A DNA stretch of 64,000 nt from Corallococcus sp. (lineage in GTDB: Bacteria > Bacillota > Clostridia > Christensenellales > CAG-314): the NCBI GenBank assembly GCA_023665205.1, contig JAMPEJ010000002.1, forward strand, positions 62,001 through 126,000. Direction: 5' to 3'. Position numbers and translations under genes: made by a program. The notes beneath the pieces are model-generated. The model was not told the DNA's origin, made no database searches, and was given only the letters and a program-made list of their open reading frames with translations. This document shows, one piece after another, positions 16,011 through 24,235 of the stretch; positions within the stretch are counted from its first letter, which is position 1, and each line of letters starts with the position of its first letter.

Positions 16011-17923
16011 TAATATTTTCCCTTTTGCTCTATCAAGTCGTCATGGCTTCCGCGCTCGATGATTTTGCCGTGTTCCAGCACCATTATCGCATCGCTGTTG
16101 CGGACTGTGGACAGACGGTGCGCAATTACAAACGTCGTGCGTCCCTCCATCAAAGCGTCCATACCCTTTTCTATAAGCCATTCGGTACGGGTATCGATAC
16201 TGCTTGTTGCCTCGTCCAAAATTAGTACCGGAGGATCGGCTACGGCAGCGCGGGCAATAGCAAGCAACTGACGCTGACCCTGTGACAAATTTTCGCCGTC
16301 GCGGGTGAGCATGGTATTGTAGCCGTCAGGCAAATGTTTGATAAACTGGTGGGCGTTTGCCGATTTTGCCGCGGCGATACATTCCTCGTCGGTAGCGTCC
16401 AGTCTGCCATAGCGGATATTATCCAGTACCGTACCGGTAAACAAGTGAGTATCTTGCAACACCATGGCAAGAGACCTACGCAGATCCGATTTTTTTATTT
16501 TGTTTATATTGATGCCGTCGTAACGGATCTTTCCGTCCGGTACGTCGTAGAACCTGTTGATCAGGTTTGTGATAGTCGTTTTACCTGCTCCGGTAGAACC
16601 GACGAAAGCGATTTTTTGCCCCGGTTCGGCGTACAACGACACGTCGTAAAGAACGGTTTTATCCTCCTCGTAGCCGAAGGTAACGTCCTCGAAACGCACG
16701 TCGCCCTTCAGTTCCGTATAGGTTATTTCGCCGGTTTCCTGATGGGGATGTTTCCACGCCCAACGACCGGTACGAACGGCGCTTTCCGTTATGTTTCCCT
16801 TTTCGTCTACGGCTGCGTTGACTAACGTTACGTAGCCGTCGTCCACTTCTACCGGAGTATCCATCAGCGCAAACACGCGTTCTCCGCCCGCAACCGCCAT
16901 AAATACCAAGTTAATCTGCTGAGCGATTTGCTGGATAGGGTTTGTAATGTTGCGGATGTACATCAAAAATACTGCGATTATACCGACGTATGCCAACGGA
17001 TTTGCCGTGCTTGGGCTAATGGCGATAAGCGCTCCGATAATGGCAATACCCGCGTAGAAAAAGTGCGACAGGTTGTTCATGATCGGTCCCATTACGTTAG
17101 CGTAACTGTTGGCGCGAGCGGATACAGTTTGCCAATGGCGGTTGATTTCGTCAAACTCCGCTTTGGCAATTTCCTCGTGATTGAAGGCTTTGACGACCTT
17201 TTGCCCTTCCGTCATTTCTTCTATATATCCGTTAAGTTTGCCTACTGCCGTTTGTTGCGCCACAAAGTTGGTTTTGGATTTGCCTCCCAAAATTTTTACC
17301 AACAACAGCATAAGCAGTAGCATGCCGATCATGACGAGAGACAATTCCCAACTCAACACGAACATCATTGTAAATACCGTTATAATGGTTATAAAACTGG
17401 ACACCATCTGCGGCAAACATCTTGCAACAAATTCGTTCATCATATCGATATCGTTGGTATAGCGCGTCATAAGCTCGCCGTGAGTCGTAGTATCGAATAC
17501 TTTTATGGGCAACTGCTGCATGTGAGAGAACAGATCGTTACGCATCTTTGTCATTGTAGAAGTGGAAATGCCGACCAATATCCTGTTACTGATATAATTT
17601 GCCAACATACCCACAACGTAGATAACGGCTATTATACCGACCATCCACAAAAGATACTGTATTTTAGTTGCTGGGTTAAACGCCAAATCGTCCAATACCG
17701 TTATACCCGTAAGAGTTACGTCGTCGCCAGCGTGAGCGGACAAGCCGTTTAATAGCGGCGACAACAAAGAGGTGGCGAAAACGTTAGCAAAAGACGACGC
17801 GACGATACAAATAAATACCGCCACCATACGACCTTTGTAAGGTTTCAAATAGGCTAGCAATCTGCCCAAAGTACCTTTGATATTTTTGGGGCGAGGCGCG
17901 CCCAAACCTTTGTTTCTAGGCAT
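15977..17923 (-). CDS. ABC exporter half-transporter, catalytically complete NBD
   Basis: A 648-residue type IV (MDR-like) exporter: six transmembrane helices, then a nucleotide-binding domain with Walker A GSTGAGKTT, a modified signature LSQGQRQLLAIARA, Walker B VLILDEATSSID and an H-loop His (FVIAHRLSTV). With the overlapping upstream gene it forms a heterodimeric exporter like BmrCD/LmrCD/TM287-288, which export drugs or lipid-like compounds. An insert between membrane and ATPase parts (about 370-400) is Trp-rich. The ATG at 17923 has AGGGGG 8 bases upstream. The gene overlaps its partner by 8 bp. Confidence 0.92.
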   Translation of the reverse strand: MPRNKGLGAPRPKNIKGTLGRLLAYLKPYKGRMVAVFICIVASSFANVFATSLLSPLLNGLSAHAGDDVTLTGITVLDDLAFNPATKIQYLLWMVGIIAVIYVVGMLANYISNRILVGISTSTMTKMRNDLFSHMQQLPIKVFDTTTHGELMTRYTNDIDMMNEFVARCLPQMVSSFITIITVFTMMFVLSWELSLVMIGMLLLMLLLVKILGGKSKTNFVAQQTAVGKLNGYIEEMTEGQKVVKAFNHEEIAKAEFDEINRHWQTVSARANSYANVMGPIMNNLSHFFYAGIAIIGALIAISPSTANPLAYVGIIAVFLMYIRNITNPIQQIAQQINLVFMAVAGGERVFALMDTPVEVDDGYVTLVNAAVDEKGNITESAVRTGRWAWKHPHQETGEITYTELKGDVRFEDVTFGYEEDKTVLYDVSLYAEPGQKIAFVGSTGAGKTTITNLINRFYDVPDGKIRYDGININKIKKSDLRRSLAMVLQDTHLFTGTVLDNIRYGRLDATDEECIAAAKSANAHQFIKHLPDGYNTMLTRDGENLSQGQRQLLAIARAAVADPPVLILDEATSSIDTRTEWLIEKGMDALMEGRTTFVIAHRLSTVRNSDAIMVLEHGKIIERGSHDDLIEQKGKYYQLYTGMFELS

Positions 17924-19772
17924 TCTGTTCACCCCCTTCTACCGCACCTTTTTGTTGAGAGCGGTACACTTCCTGATAGATAGCGCAAGATTTCATCAAT
18001 TGCTTATGCGTGCCTACGGCGTTTATTTTGCCGTCGTCCAATACCACGATTTTGTCGCAATCCTCTACGGAGGAAATACGCTGAGCAATGATGATAGTAG
18101 TCATGTCTTTGTCTAACTGCTTAAGCCCTGCGCGGATCTGCGCGTCGGTTGCCGTATCTACGGCGCTTGTAGAGTCGTCCAAGATCATAATTTTGGGCTT
18201 TTTCAACAAAGCTCTTGCAATACATAAACGTTGTTTCTGTCCGCCGGATACGTTTACGCCGCCTTGTCCCAAATCAGTTTCGTAACCGTTGGGGAAGGAT
18301 GTGATAAAGTCGTGAGCGCAAGCGGCTTTACACGCCGCCTCTATTTCCTCTTGCGTGGCGTTTTCGTTGCCCCACAGCAGGTTTTCACGGATAGTGCCGC
18401 TAAACAACACGTTCTTTTGCAAAACCATCGATACGCCTTCGCGCAAGTTATACAAAGAGTAATTGCGCACGTCTTCGCCGTCGACAAGAACCTGCCCGTC
18501 CAATACGTCGTAAAAACGCGGGATAAGCTGAACAAGACTGCTTTTGCCGTCGCCCGTGCCGCCGATGATGCCCACCGTCTCGCCGGACTCGATGGTCAAA
18601 TCGATATCCTCCAACGTCAGGTTTTCCGCATTGTTGGAGTAGGAAAAATTGACGTGGTCGAACTTGATACTGCCGCTTGCAACTGTTTTATCGTTTTCGG
18701 CGCCTACAATCGTAGGTGCTTCGTCCAACACTTCGTAAATACGGTCGATAGAGGCTTTACTCATGACCAACTGCACGCCGACGAAACATATCATAAGAAC
18801 CGACATAAGTATTTGCATACAGTAACTCATCATTGCGGTGAGCGTGCCGGATTGGATTTTGCCGTTGATTATATCTGTGCCGCCGATAATAAGCAACGCA
18901 ACTATCGTACCGTACAAGATACAACTGGTAAGAGGATTCATCAGCACCATAAGTTTTTCGGCTTTAAGTTGGCTTTTACGTACTTCCTCGGTGGACTTGC
19001 GGTATTTTTCCTCCTCGTAATCTTCCCGCACAAAGGCTTTTACGACACGAATGGCAACCAAGTCTTCTTGAACGTCGGCGTTCATTTTGTCGTATTTTTT
19101 AAGCATCTTGCGGTACAACGGATACGCTTTTATAGCCAAAACGATTATGATTGCCGCCAAGCACGGTATAGCCACCAAAAATACCCAAGCCATGTCCGGC
19201 TGATTGATAAACGCCATTATACAAGAAAATACAAGCATTGCCGGTGCGCGCACCACCGTGCGGATAAGCATCATAAAACTTTGCTGCGCGTTATTGACGT
19301 CCGTCGTACAACGCGTGACAAGGCTTGCCGTGGAAAATTTGTCCACGTTGGCAAAAGAAAAATCTTGGATCTTGGCAAACAGCATACCGCGCATATTTTT
19401 GGAAAATCCCGCGCCGGCAACCGCACACAATCTGCCGGCAAGCGCGCCGAAAGTAAGCGACAAAATTGCGCTTACTATCATAAGCAAGCCGTAGGAAAGC
19501 ACGGTATTTTTCAAAACGTCGGCCAATCCCATTATGGCAGTGCCCTTTACGACGGTAACAAACCCGCCCGTAGAAAAATCCAAATAAACAAGGTTGCTTG
19601 TAAGCACGCTTTTGGTTACGTCTGTTGCGGCATACAGTTGCATCGTGTTAAGTATGTTGGACATCAAAAGCGGCAATACCACTTCCAATGCGGTTTCCAA
19701 CATTACCAACACAATGGTAAATATGGACGGAACGCCGTATCCCTTTGCTCCTTTCAAAAGTTTTTTTATCAT
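17916..19772 (-). CDS. ABC exporter half-transporter, degenerate NBD
   Basis: A 618-residue partner of the downstream half-transporter. It has six transmembrane helices and an NBD with Walker A GGTGDGKSS and a canonical VSGGQKQRLCIARA signature. In Walker B the catalytic Glu is replaced (IMILDDSTSAVD), and the H-loop His is Gln (IIIAQRISSV). This is the classical asymmetric arrangement: one degenerate and one competent ATP site in the dimer. ATG at 19772 with AAAGGTG upstream; a longer frame to 19802 lacks a site. Substrate unknown. Confidence 0.92.
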   Translation of the reverse strand: MIKKLLKGAKGYGVPSIFTIVLVMLETALEVVLPLLMSNILNTMQLYAATDVTKSVLTSNLVYLDFSTGGFVTVVKGTAIMGLADVLKNTVLSYGLLMIVSAILSLTFGALAGRLCAVAGAGFSKNMRGMLFAKIQDFSFANVDKFSTASLVTRCTTDVNNAQQSFMMLIRTVVRAPAMLVFSCIMAFINQPDMAWVFLVAIPCLAAIIIVLAIKAYPLYRKMLKKYDKMNADVQEDLVAIRVVKAFVREDYEEEKYRKSTEEVRKSQLKAEKLMVLMNPLTSCILYGTIVALLIIGGTDIINGKIQSGTLTAMMSYCMQILMSVLMICFVGVQLVMSKASIDRIYEVLDEAPTIVGAENDKTVASGSIKFDHVNFSYSNNAENLTLEDIDLTIESGETVGIIGGTGDGKSSLVQLIPRFYDVLDGQVLVDGEDVRNYSLYNLREGVSMVLQKNVLFSGTIRENLLWGNENATQEEIEAACKAACAHDFITSFPNGYETDLGQGGVNVSGGQKQRLCIARALLKKPKIMILDDSTSAVDTATDAQIRAGLKQLDKDMTTIIIAQRISSVEDCDKIVVLDDGKINAVGTHKQLMKSCAIYQEVYRSQQKGAVEGGEQNA

Positions 19773-20284
19773 TATTTCACCTTTTATATCTAGTGTCGGC
19801 ATCGGATCTCTCCGACGTTAGCGTAAAACGGGTAATTTTGAAAACGAAAGACCTATAGCAAAACGTAAAGCGCTAAAAATAAAGGGTATCATACCGCAAA
19901 ATCGTTCCGCAATGCGCGTCTAACGATTTGTTACGCACAAATACAGGCGGTATTATACCTTTGTCGGCGATGCAATTTTGTTATTGCAAACTTGCAAAAC
20001 TGCTTCCGTAATTAAACCCGAAACGGCTATGATATTCATATATTATATACTATTTTTCTCTTTAAGCAAACTGAAAGTAAGGGTTTAACAAAAACTTTTT
20101 TATTAATGTATGCCGAAAAAAATGCAAAAAACAAAAAAACACAAACCTCAAGGCGGATTTTTTCCGCTGTTTTACCGACAAGCAAATAACGCAAACTTCG
20201 TTATTACTATAATTTGACCTCAAATATTGATTTTGACGACTAAACGTAGTATAATAGTTTTATAAATTTGCAAGGAGCAAAATT
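19773..20284. other. A/T-rich intergenic region between divergent ABC operons
   Basis: No gene or RNA motif was recognised. It must hold the promoter of the heterodimeric exporter (minus strand), for which I could not pick one clear -35/-10 pair. On the plus side it holds the promoter of the next ABC operon. Poly-A/T tracts are frequent around 20040-20160. Confidence 0.5.
20227..20255 (+). promoter_or_regulatory. promoter of the ABC-2 operon
   Basis: TTGATT, 17-bp spacer, TATAAT, about 29 bp before the ATG of the ATPase gene. Confidence 0.65.
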
Positions 20285-20986
20285 ATGGGAGAATACATTT
20301 TAGAATGCGAAAGTGTTTTCAAAAGTTACGGAAACACGCCGGCGCTTGACAACGTGTCGTTGAAAATCAAACCGGGAGAAGTCGTAGGATTGCTAGGACC
20401 TAACGCAAGCGGAAAATCTACTCTCATCAAACTTGCAATGGGAATGCTGCAACCCAACTCGGGCAAAATTTTTATCAACGGAAAAATGCCCTGCGCCGAA
20501 ACGAAAAAAATCACGGCGTATCTGCCCGACGCAAATTACTTGTACAACTGGATGACCGTAGATCAACAAGTAAAATATTACGCAGACTTTTTCAAGGATT
20601 TCAATATGGATAAGTGCGACGCACTTTTGAACAGACTGCAAATATTAAAAAAGCAAAAAATCAAATCCTTGTCTAAGGGCACAAAAGAAAAACTGGGACT
20701 TATCCTTACAATGTCGCGCGACGCAGAACTGTACATTTTGGACGAGCCGATTGCCGGAGTAGATCCGGCCGCGAGAGATTTTATACTGGACACCGTTATG
20801 AACAACCGCGCGGAAGGCTCGACAATATTCCTTTGCACGCACCTTATTTCGGATATCGAACCGATACTGACACACGCAATATTTCTAAACCGCGGCAGGA
20901 TCGCACTGGATGCGCCTGTTGAGGAAATAAAAGAAAAAGAAGGTAAATCTCTGGACGAAATTTTCCGGGAGGTGTTCAGATGGTAG
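20285..20986 (+). CDS. ABC transporter ATP-binding protein (YtrB/BcrA type)
   Basis: A 233-residue ATPase with Walker A GPNASGKST, signature-like LSKGTKEKLGL, and Walker B LYILDEPIAGVDP, typical of ABC-2 systems that export or resist antibiotics or lipids. CAAGGAG precedes the ATG by 6 bases. It overlaps the permease gene by 7 bp. There is no GntR regulator beside it, unlike the ytr operon. Substrate unknown. Confidence 0.92.
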   Translation: MGEYILECESVFKSYGNTPALDNVSLKIKPGEVVGLLGPNASGKSTLIKLAMGMLQPNSGKIFINGKMPCAETKKITAYLPDANYLYNWMTVDQQVKYYADFFKDFNMDKCDALLNRLQILKKQKIKSLSKGTKEKLGLILTMSRDAELYILDEPIAGVDPAARDFILDTVMNNRAEGSTIFLCTHLISDIEPILTHAIFLNRGRIALDAPVEEIKEKEGKSLDEIFREVFRW

Positions 20987-21741
20987 GCAAACTGATAAAA
21001 CACGAACTGCGCAGCACGATGCGCGTTGCCGTCGTACCGGCGATCATAATGGTATTGTTTGCCGTTTTGGCAAGAATCATGATCGAAACAACCAACACGG
21101 GACTTATGATCATGGTGATAATGTTCTACGCGTTTTCGGTAATGGCGACGCTGCTTGTCGGATATTTTTTCGGAATAGGCAGTTTCTACCGGTCGTTGTT
21201 TACAGGCAACGGATATCTGACGCTTTCACTTCCGGTCACTGCCGACCAACTTATTTGGTCGAAACTTATCTCGGCGATAACCGTTATGTTTGCAAGCATA
21301 GTCGTATGCATTCTTTCCTCCTGCATATTCTTATTGGGTGCCTTTGAAGACGTGGTCTTTGTATTAAAAGACATATTTACTTCTCTCGGAGAAACAATAG
21401 GCGATTTTGCTAGCAACGAACCTTTGTTTTTCGTCGAAACGGCTCTGTGTGCGATAATATCCGTGCCCATGTCCTTTTTGGTATTCTACGCCGTTATGTC
21501 TTTAGGTCAACTGTTTACGGTAAAAAACCGCAAACTGATTTCAGTATTGCTGTACGTAGGATTAATATTCTTATGGTCGGTACTCAATACGACGATCATT
21601 GCCGACATAAATTACAAAATGACGGAAATTTCCATTCACTTGACTATGTGGGTACAAATCGTATTTTACGCAGGCGTCAACGTCGGTTGTTACTTTCTGG
21701 TAAGATATATAATAAGAAACAAAATCAATCTTTTAGCTTAG
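20980..21741 (+). CDS. ABC-2 type membrane permease
   Basis: A 253-residue protein with six predicted transmembrane segments (about 17-37, 42-68, 95-120, 140-170, 182-205, 222-245) and few charged residues. It is the membrane partner of the overlapping ATPase gene. GGGAGGTG before the ATG is inside the ATPase coding end. No substrate can be inferred. Confidence 0.85.
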   Translation: MVGKLIKHELRSTMRVAVVPAIIMVLFAVLARIMIETTNTGLMIMVIMFYAFSVMATLLVGYFFGIGSFYRSLFTGNGYLTLSLPVTADQLIWSKLISAITVMFASIVVCILSSCIFLLGAFEDVVFVLKDIFTSLGETIGDFASNEPLFFVETALCAIISVPMSFLVFYAVMSLGQLFTVKNRKLISVLLYVGLIFLWSVLNTTIIADINYKMTEISIHLTMWVQIVFYAGVNVGCYFLVRYIIRNKINLLA

Positions 21742-21910
21742 TGCCCAAAACGTTGCTTTTACAACGGCTTGGCAAAGCGGCGTTCGCCGAGATAACGCAA
21801 TTTTTTGAAATTGAAAAAATTTAAGCTTACATTTATACAAAAAAAATATCCCTTGTCATTAACCGTAGTTTCCATAGAGGATTTGTTGACAATACAAAGC
21901 ATAAATAATA

Positions 21911-21936
21911 AGGCGTGGTTCTAACCACGCCTCTTC
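21911..21936. terminator. hairpin between convergent genes
   Basis: AGGCGTGGTT-CTA-ACCACGCCT, a perfect 10-bp stem between the ABC-2 permease and the convergent acetyltransferase gene. The T-rich flank is weak on both sides (CTTCTC and TATTATTTATG), so it may be only an RNA-stabilising hairpin. Confidence 0.55.
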
Positions 21937-22021
21937 TCATATCCGTTTGTAAACGAACTAGGCTTCTTGCAACCTAGTGAGATAAAGATATTCGATGGAA
22001 TCATTTAGGCTTGCCTGATTA

Positions 22022-22543
22022 TCAGCATACGTAACTAAAACAAGTCATTTCTTTGCCAAGTTCGTCAAAAAACATAGTATATGTTTCAAAATAATGATAA
22101 CCGCTTTTCTCAATGACTTTTCTTGATGCTTCATTACCCACAAAGTGGTCTGCTATACAAAAATCAAATTTTTGCTTCAAATAAGCGGTAATGGTTTTCA
22201 ACGTCTCTGTCGCATATCCATTGTTCTGATATATCTTTCCTACGACAAAGCCGATATTCACGCCTTTTTTTTCACGATACTCGGGCAAATCATCATCATA
22301 CGGATATACGTGAATATATCCCATCAACGTTTCACCGCTCAAAATGGCAATTCCCGTATTATGTTGCGTTAGTGTCGTAAAAAATACATCAAACTTTTCT
22401 TTTGAATTTGGGGGCAGAAATCCTGCTGGTGCAGCAACGTCTTTGTCGGATATAATTTCATACAAGGCTTCTTTGTCAGTTTCATTCAACAATCGATACG
22501 TCAACCTTTCTGACTTAATCGTTCTATTTTCGAAATCAATCAT
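22022..22543 (-). CDS. GNAT-family N-acetyltransferase (RimJ/RimL-like)
   Basis: A 173-residue acetyl-CoA-dependent transferase. The central strand plus IGFVVGKIYQNNGYATETL is the acetyl-CoA pyrophosphate loop region (motif A: Q-x-x-G-Y-A in place of Q-x-x-G-x-G/A), and NEASRKVIEKSGY is the conserved motif B. GAGGATAAA precedes the ATG. The gene is more A/T-rich than its neighbours and stands alone next to non-coding DNA, so it may have been acquired recently. Acceptor unknown. Confidence 0.88.
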   Translation of the reverse strand: MIDFENRTIKSERLTYRLLNETDKEALYEIISDKDVAAPAGFLPPNSKEKFDVFFTTLTQHNTGIAILSGETLMGYIHVYPYDDDLPEYREKKGVNIGFVVGKIYQNNGYATETLKTITAYLKQKFDFCIADHFVGNEASRKVIEKSGYHYFETYTMFFDELGKEMTCFSYVC

Positions 22544-22918
22544 TTTATCCTCTAAATTATTATTTATCGTTCTGTTGATAAGAATATCATATCACTTTTC
22601 TTGCCGCTTAGCAATAAAATACGGTACTCACTTGATAGTGAGTACCGCATTGCCCCGTTTGAATGTGCAACTCTCATAAAATTAGTTTTTTTATTCCCTG
22701 TGGGGAAGTGCGGTTTACCGCGAGGGATATTTTAGTTGAACTATTTGCTTGTTATATCGCAGTACGAGTCCGATTTGTACGTTTGATACAATTTTTATCA
22801 TCACTTCCGTCAAAGTTCGTTTCACCCGCCCCGATTGTTATTATGCCGCGAAGTCGGGGGAACGTACACCGAAATTCGTCTATTGTGGGCTCAATGTGCG
22901 ACTTTGGGTCTATATATA
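22544..22918. other. non-coding region with inverted repeat and decayed minus-strand frame
   Basis: CGGTACTCAC-TTGATA-GTGAGTACCG (22622-22647) is a perfect inverted repeat. Between about 22760 and 22919 the minus strand has an open frame without a start (HIEPTIDEFRCTFPRLRG and so on), ending at a TAA and followed by further broken frames. Composition looks protein-like but I do not recognise it. It may be a fragment of a mobile or dispersed element. Confidence 0.4.
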
Positions 22919-22952
22919 ATAAAAAAGACCCTGCTTTTACACAAGGTCTTTA
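22919..22952 (-). terminator. terminator of the rpsF-ssb-rpsR operon
   Basis: On the minus strand AAAGACC pairs with GGTCTTT across 14 bases and is followed by TTTATT, about 100 bp after the rpsR stop. Confidence 0.65.
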
Positions 22953-23052
22953 AGATTGTTAGTTTGTTCCGTCTGTAAAGTTCGCCGCCCGACGCGATAG
23001 TTAGTTTTGTACACTTCGCACTAATCGAGGTTGTATCTTTACAGTTATGCGA

Positions 23053-23298
23053 CTAGTCGGCAACGTACGGCAACAAAGCCATTTGGCGAGCGCGTTTGAT
23101 CGCTACGGCAAGTTCTCTTTGGTGACGAGCACAAACGCCTGTCATACGGCGGGGCAAAATCTTGCCGCTTTCCGTAAGATACTTTTTGAGTTTTGCCACG
23201 TCTTTGTAGTCGATAACTTCGGTTTTTTCCACGCAAAAGTTGCAAACTTTTCTGCGAGCGGGTCTTCTGCCCGATTTTTTGAATTCTTTGTTTTCCAT
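23053..23298 (-). CDS. rpsR: 30S ribosomal protein S18
   Basis: An 81-residue small basic protein of the 30S platform, bound to 16S rRNA next to S6. It has the family core ([20 protein letters not shown], then [19 protein letters not shown]) and zinc-type cysteines (C19 and C22 in KVCNFC, C56). This is the zinc-binding form. AAGGAGAAC precedes the ATG. Last gene of the conserved rpsF-ssb-rpsR operon. Confidence 0.98.
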   Translation of the reverse strand: MENKEFKKSGRRPARRKVCNFCVEKTEVIDYKDVAKLKKYLTESGKILPRRMTGVCARHQRELAVAIKRARQMALLPYVAD

Positions 23299-23315
23299 GA
23301 TTAGTTCTCCTTAAA

Positions 23316-23720
23316 TTAGAAAGGCATATCGTCGTCTGCGTCGTTGACTTCTTTCAACGTATCGACTTCCTGCGAGGGCGCGGGTGCGCTTGCTCCGCCT
23401 TGGTTTCCGCCGCTGCGAGACAAGAATTCCACTTGGTCGGCGCGGATATCGAAAGTCTGGCGTTTGACGCCGTCGCGCTCGTAACTGCCCGTTTGAATGC
23501 TGCCTACAACTGCAACTTGGCTGCCTTTTTCCAGATATTTGACGCAGTTTTGAGCGAGATTGTCCCAAGTGACGATATTGATAAAATCCGCTCTGTTTTC
23601 GCCGTCGCGAGAATACGGACGGTTGACCGCGATGGAAAATCTGCAATAGGAGTGACCGGACGCAATTGTAGACGCGGTAGGATCCTGTGTGAGTCTACCG
23701 ATCAAAAATACTTTGTTCAT
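23316..23720 (-). CDS. ssb: single-stranded DNA-binding protein
   Basis: A 134-residue SSB. It starts MNKVFLIGRLTQDPT and keeps the OB fold through about residue 105, with the family motif FINIVTWDNLAQNCVKYL. A short Gly/Pro linker and the acidic C-terminal tip DDDMPF, the docking site for replication and repair partners, complete it. Shorter than many SSBs because the linker is brief. AAGGAG lies upstream. It sits between rpsF and rpsR as in most Bacillota. Confidence 0.98.
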   Translation of the reverse strand: MNKVFLIGRLTQDPTASTIASGHSYCRFSIAVNRPYSRDGENRADFINIVTWDNLAQNCVKYLEKGSQVAVVGSIQTGSYERDGVKRQTFDIRADQVEFLSRSGGNQGGASAPAPSQEVDTLKEVNDADDDMPF

Positions 23721-23731
23721 TTGTATGCTCC

Positions 23732-24013
23732 TTACTTTTTGATAACTGTAAAGCGGATTACGGCGTCGGTGATGCGCAACACGCGTTCCAGTTCGCTAGG
23801 CAAGGTTGCCGCAGCGGAGAAGTTTACCAAAACGTAGTAACCTTCCGACTTGTAGTTGATAGGGTAAGCAAGACGCTTTGTACCCCACTTGTCTACGTTG
23901 TCGACTGTTCCGCCATTATCGGTGATGACTGCGGAGATTTTCGCCATGGTCGCTTCCTTGGCTTCGTCGCTCAAGTCGTTGTCGATAATGTACAACATTT
24001 CATAGTTGTTCAT
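23732..24013 (-). CDS. rpsF: 30S ribosomal protein S6
   Basis: A 93-residue S6 (MNNYEMLYIIDNDLS..., then WGTKRLAYPINYKSEGYYVL). It binds S18 and 16S rRNA in the platform. The ATG at 24013 has AGGAGG 7 bases upstream; the open frame continues to 24202 but is unlike S6. Many bacteria autoregulate this operon by S6-S18 binding to the rpsF leader, and a candidate hairpin is present just upstream. Confidence 0.98.
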   Translation of the reverse strand: MNNYEMLYIIDNDLSDEAKEATMAKISAVITDNGGTVDNVDKWGTKRLAYPINYKSEGYYVLVNFSAAATLPSELERVLRITDAVIRFTVIKK

Positions 24014-24042
24014 ACTGTATTTACCTCCTTGTGGTCTTATTG

Positions 24043-24085
24043 GCCGCAACTGGTACCTTTGCGGCAAGGCGCCCTTTTGGGGCAG
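24043..24085 (-). promoter_or_regulatory. candidate S6:S18 autoregulatory leader hairpin
   Basis: On the minus strand GCCGCAA-9 bases-TTGCGGC forms a hairpin about 30 bases before the rpsF start, preceded by a second hairpin GCCCC-AAAA-GGGC. The known S6:S18 motif has a CCG trinucleotide in a stem-loop in this location. The resemblance is in position and CCG only. Confidence 0.35.
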
Positions 24086-24235
24086 AATAATTATAATACA
24101 AAAATCTGCGGATTGCAAGCGTTTGCAAGCAATTGAAAACAACCGTAACCGAATACTTGCGCTTGGCAGCGGCGCAAAACAGCAAAAAAAGAGCAAAAAC
24201 ACGTTTTGCCCTTTACTTAAAAATCTCCGTAACGT

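Noticed and set aside
18231-19793. 520-codon plus-strand open frame opposite the ABC exporter gene
   Set aside because: Full overlap with a clear transporter gene on the other strand; a codon-bias shadow.
22663-22953. 96-codon plus-strand frame ending in KKDPAFTQGL
   Set aside because: No ribosome binding site, and its end lies in the terminator of the ribosomal operon. The opposite strand looks at least as protein-like. Described as non-coding instead.
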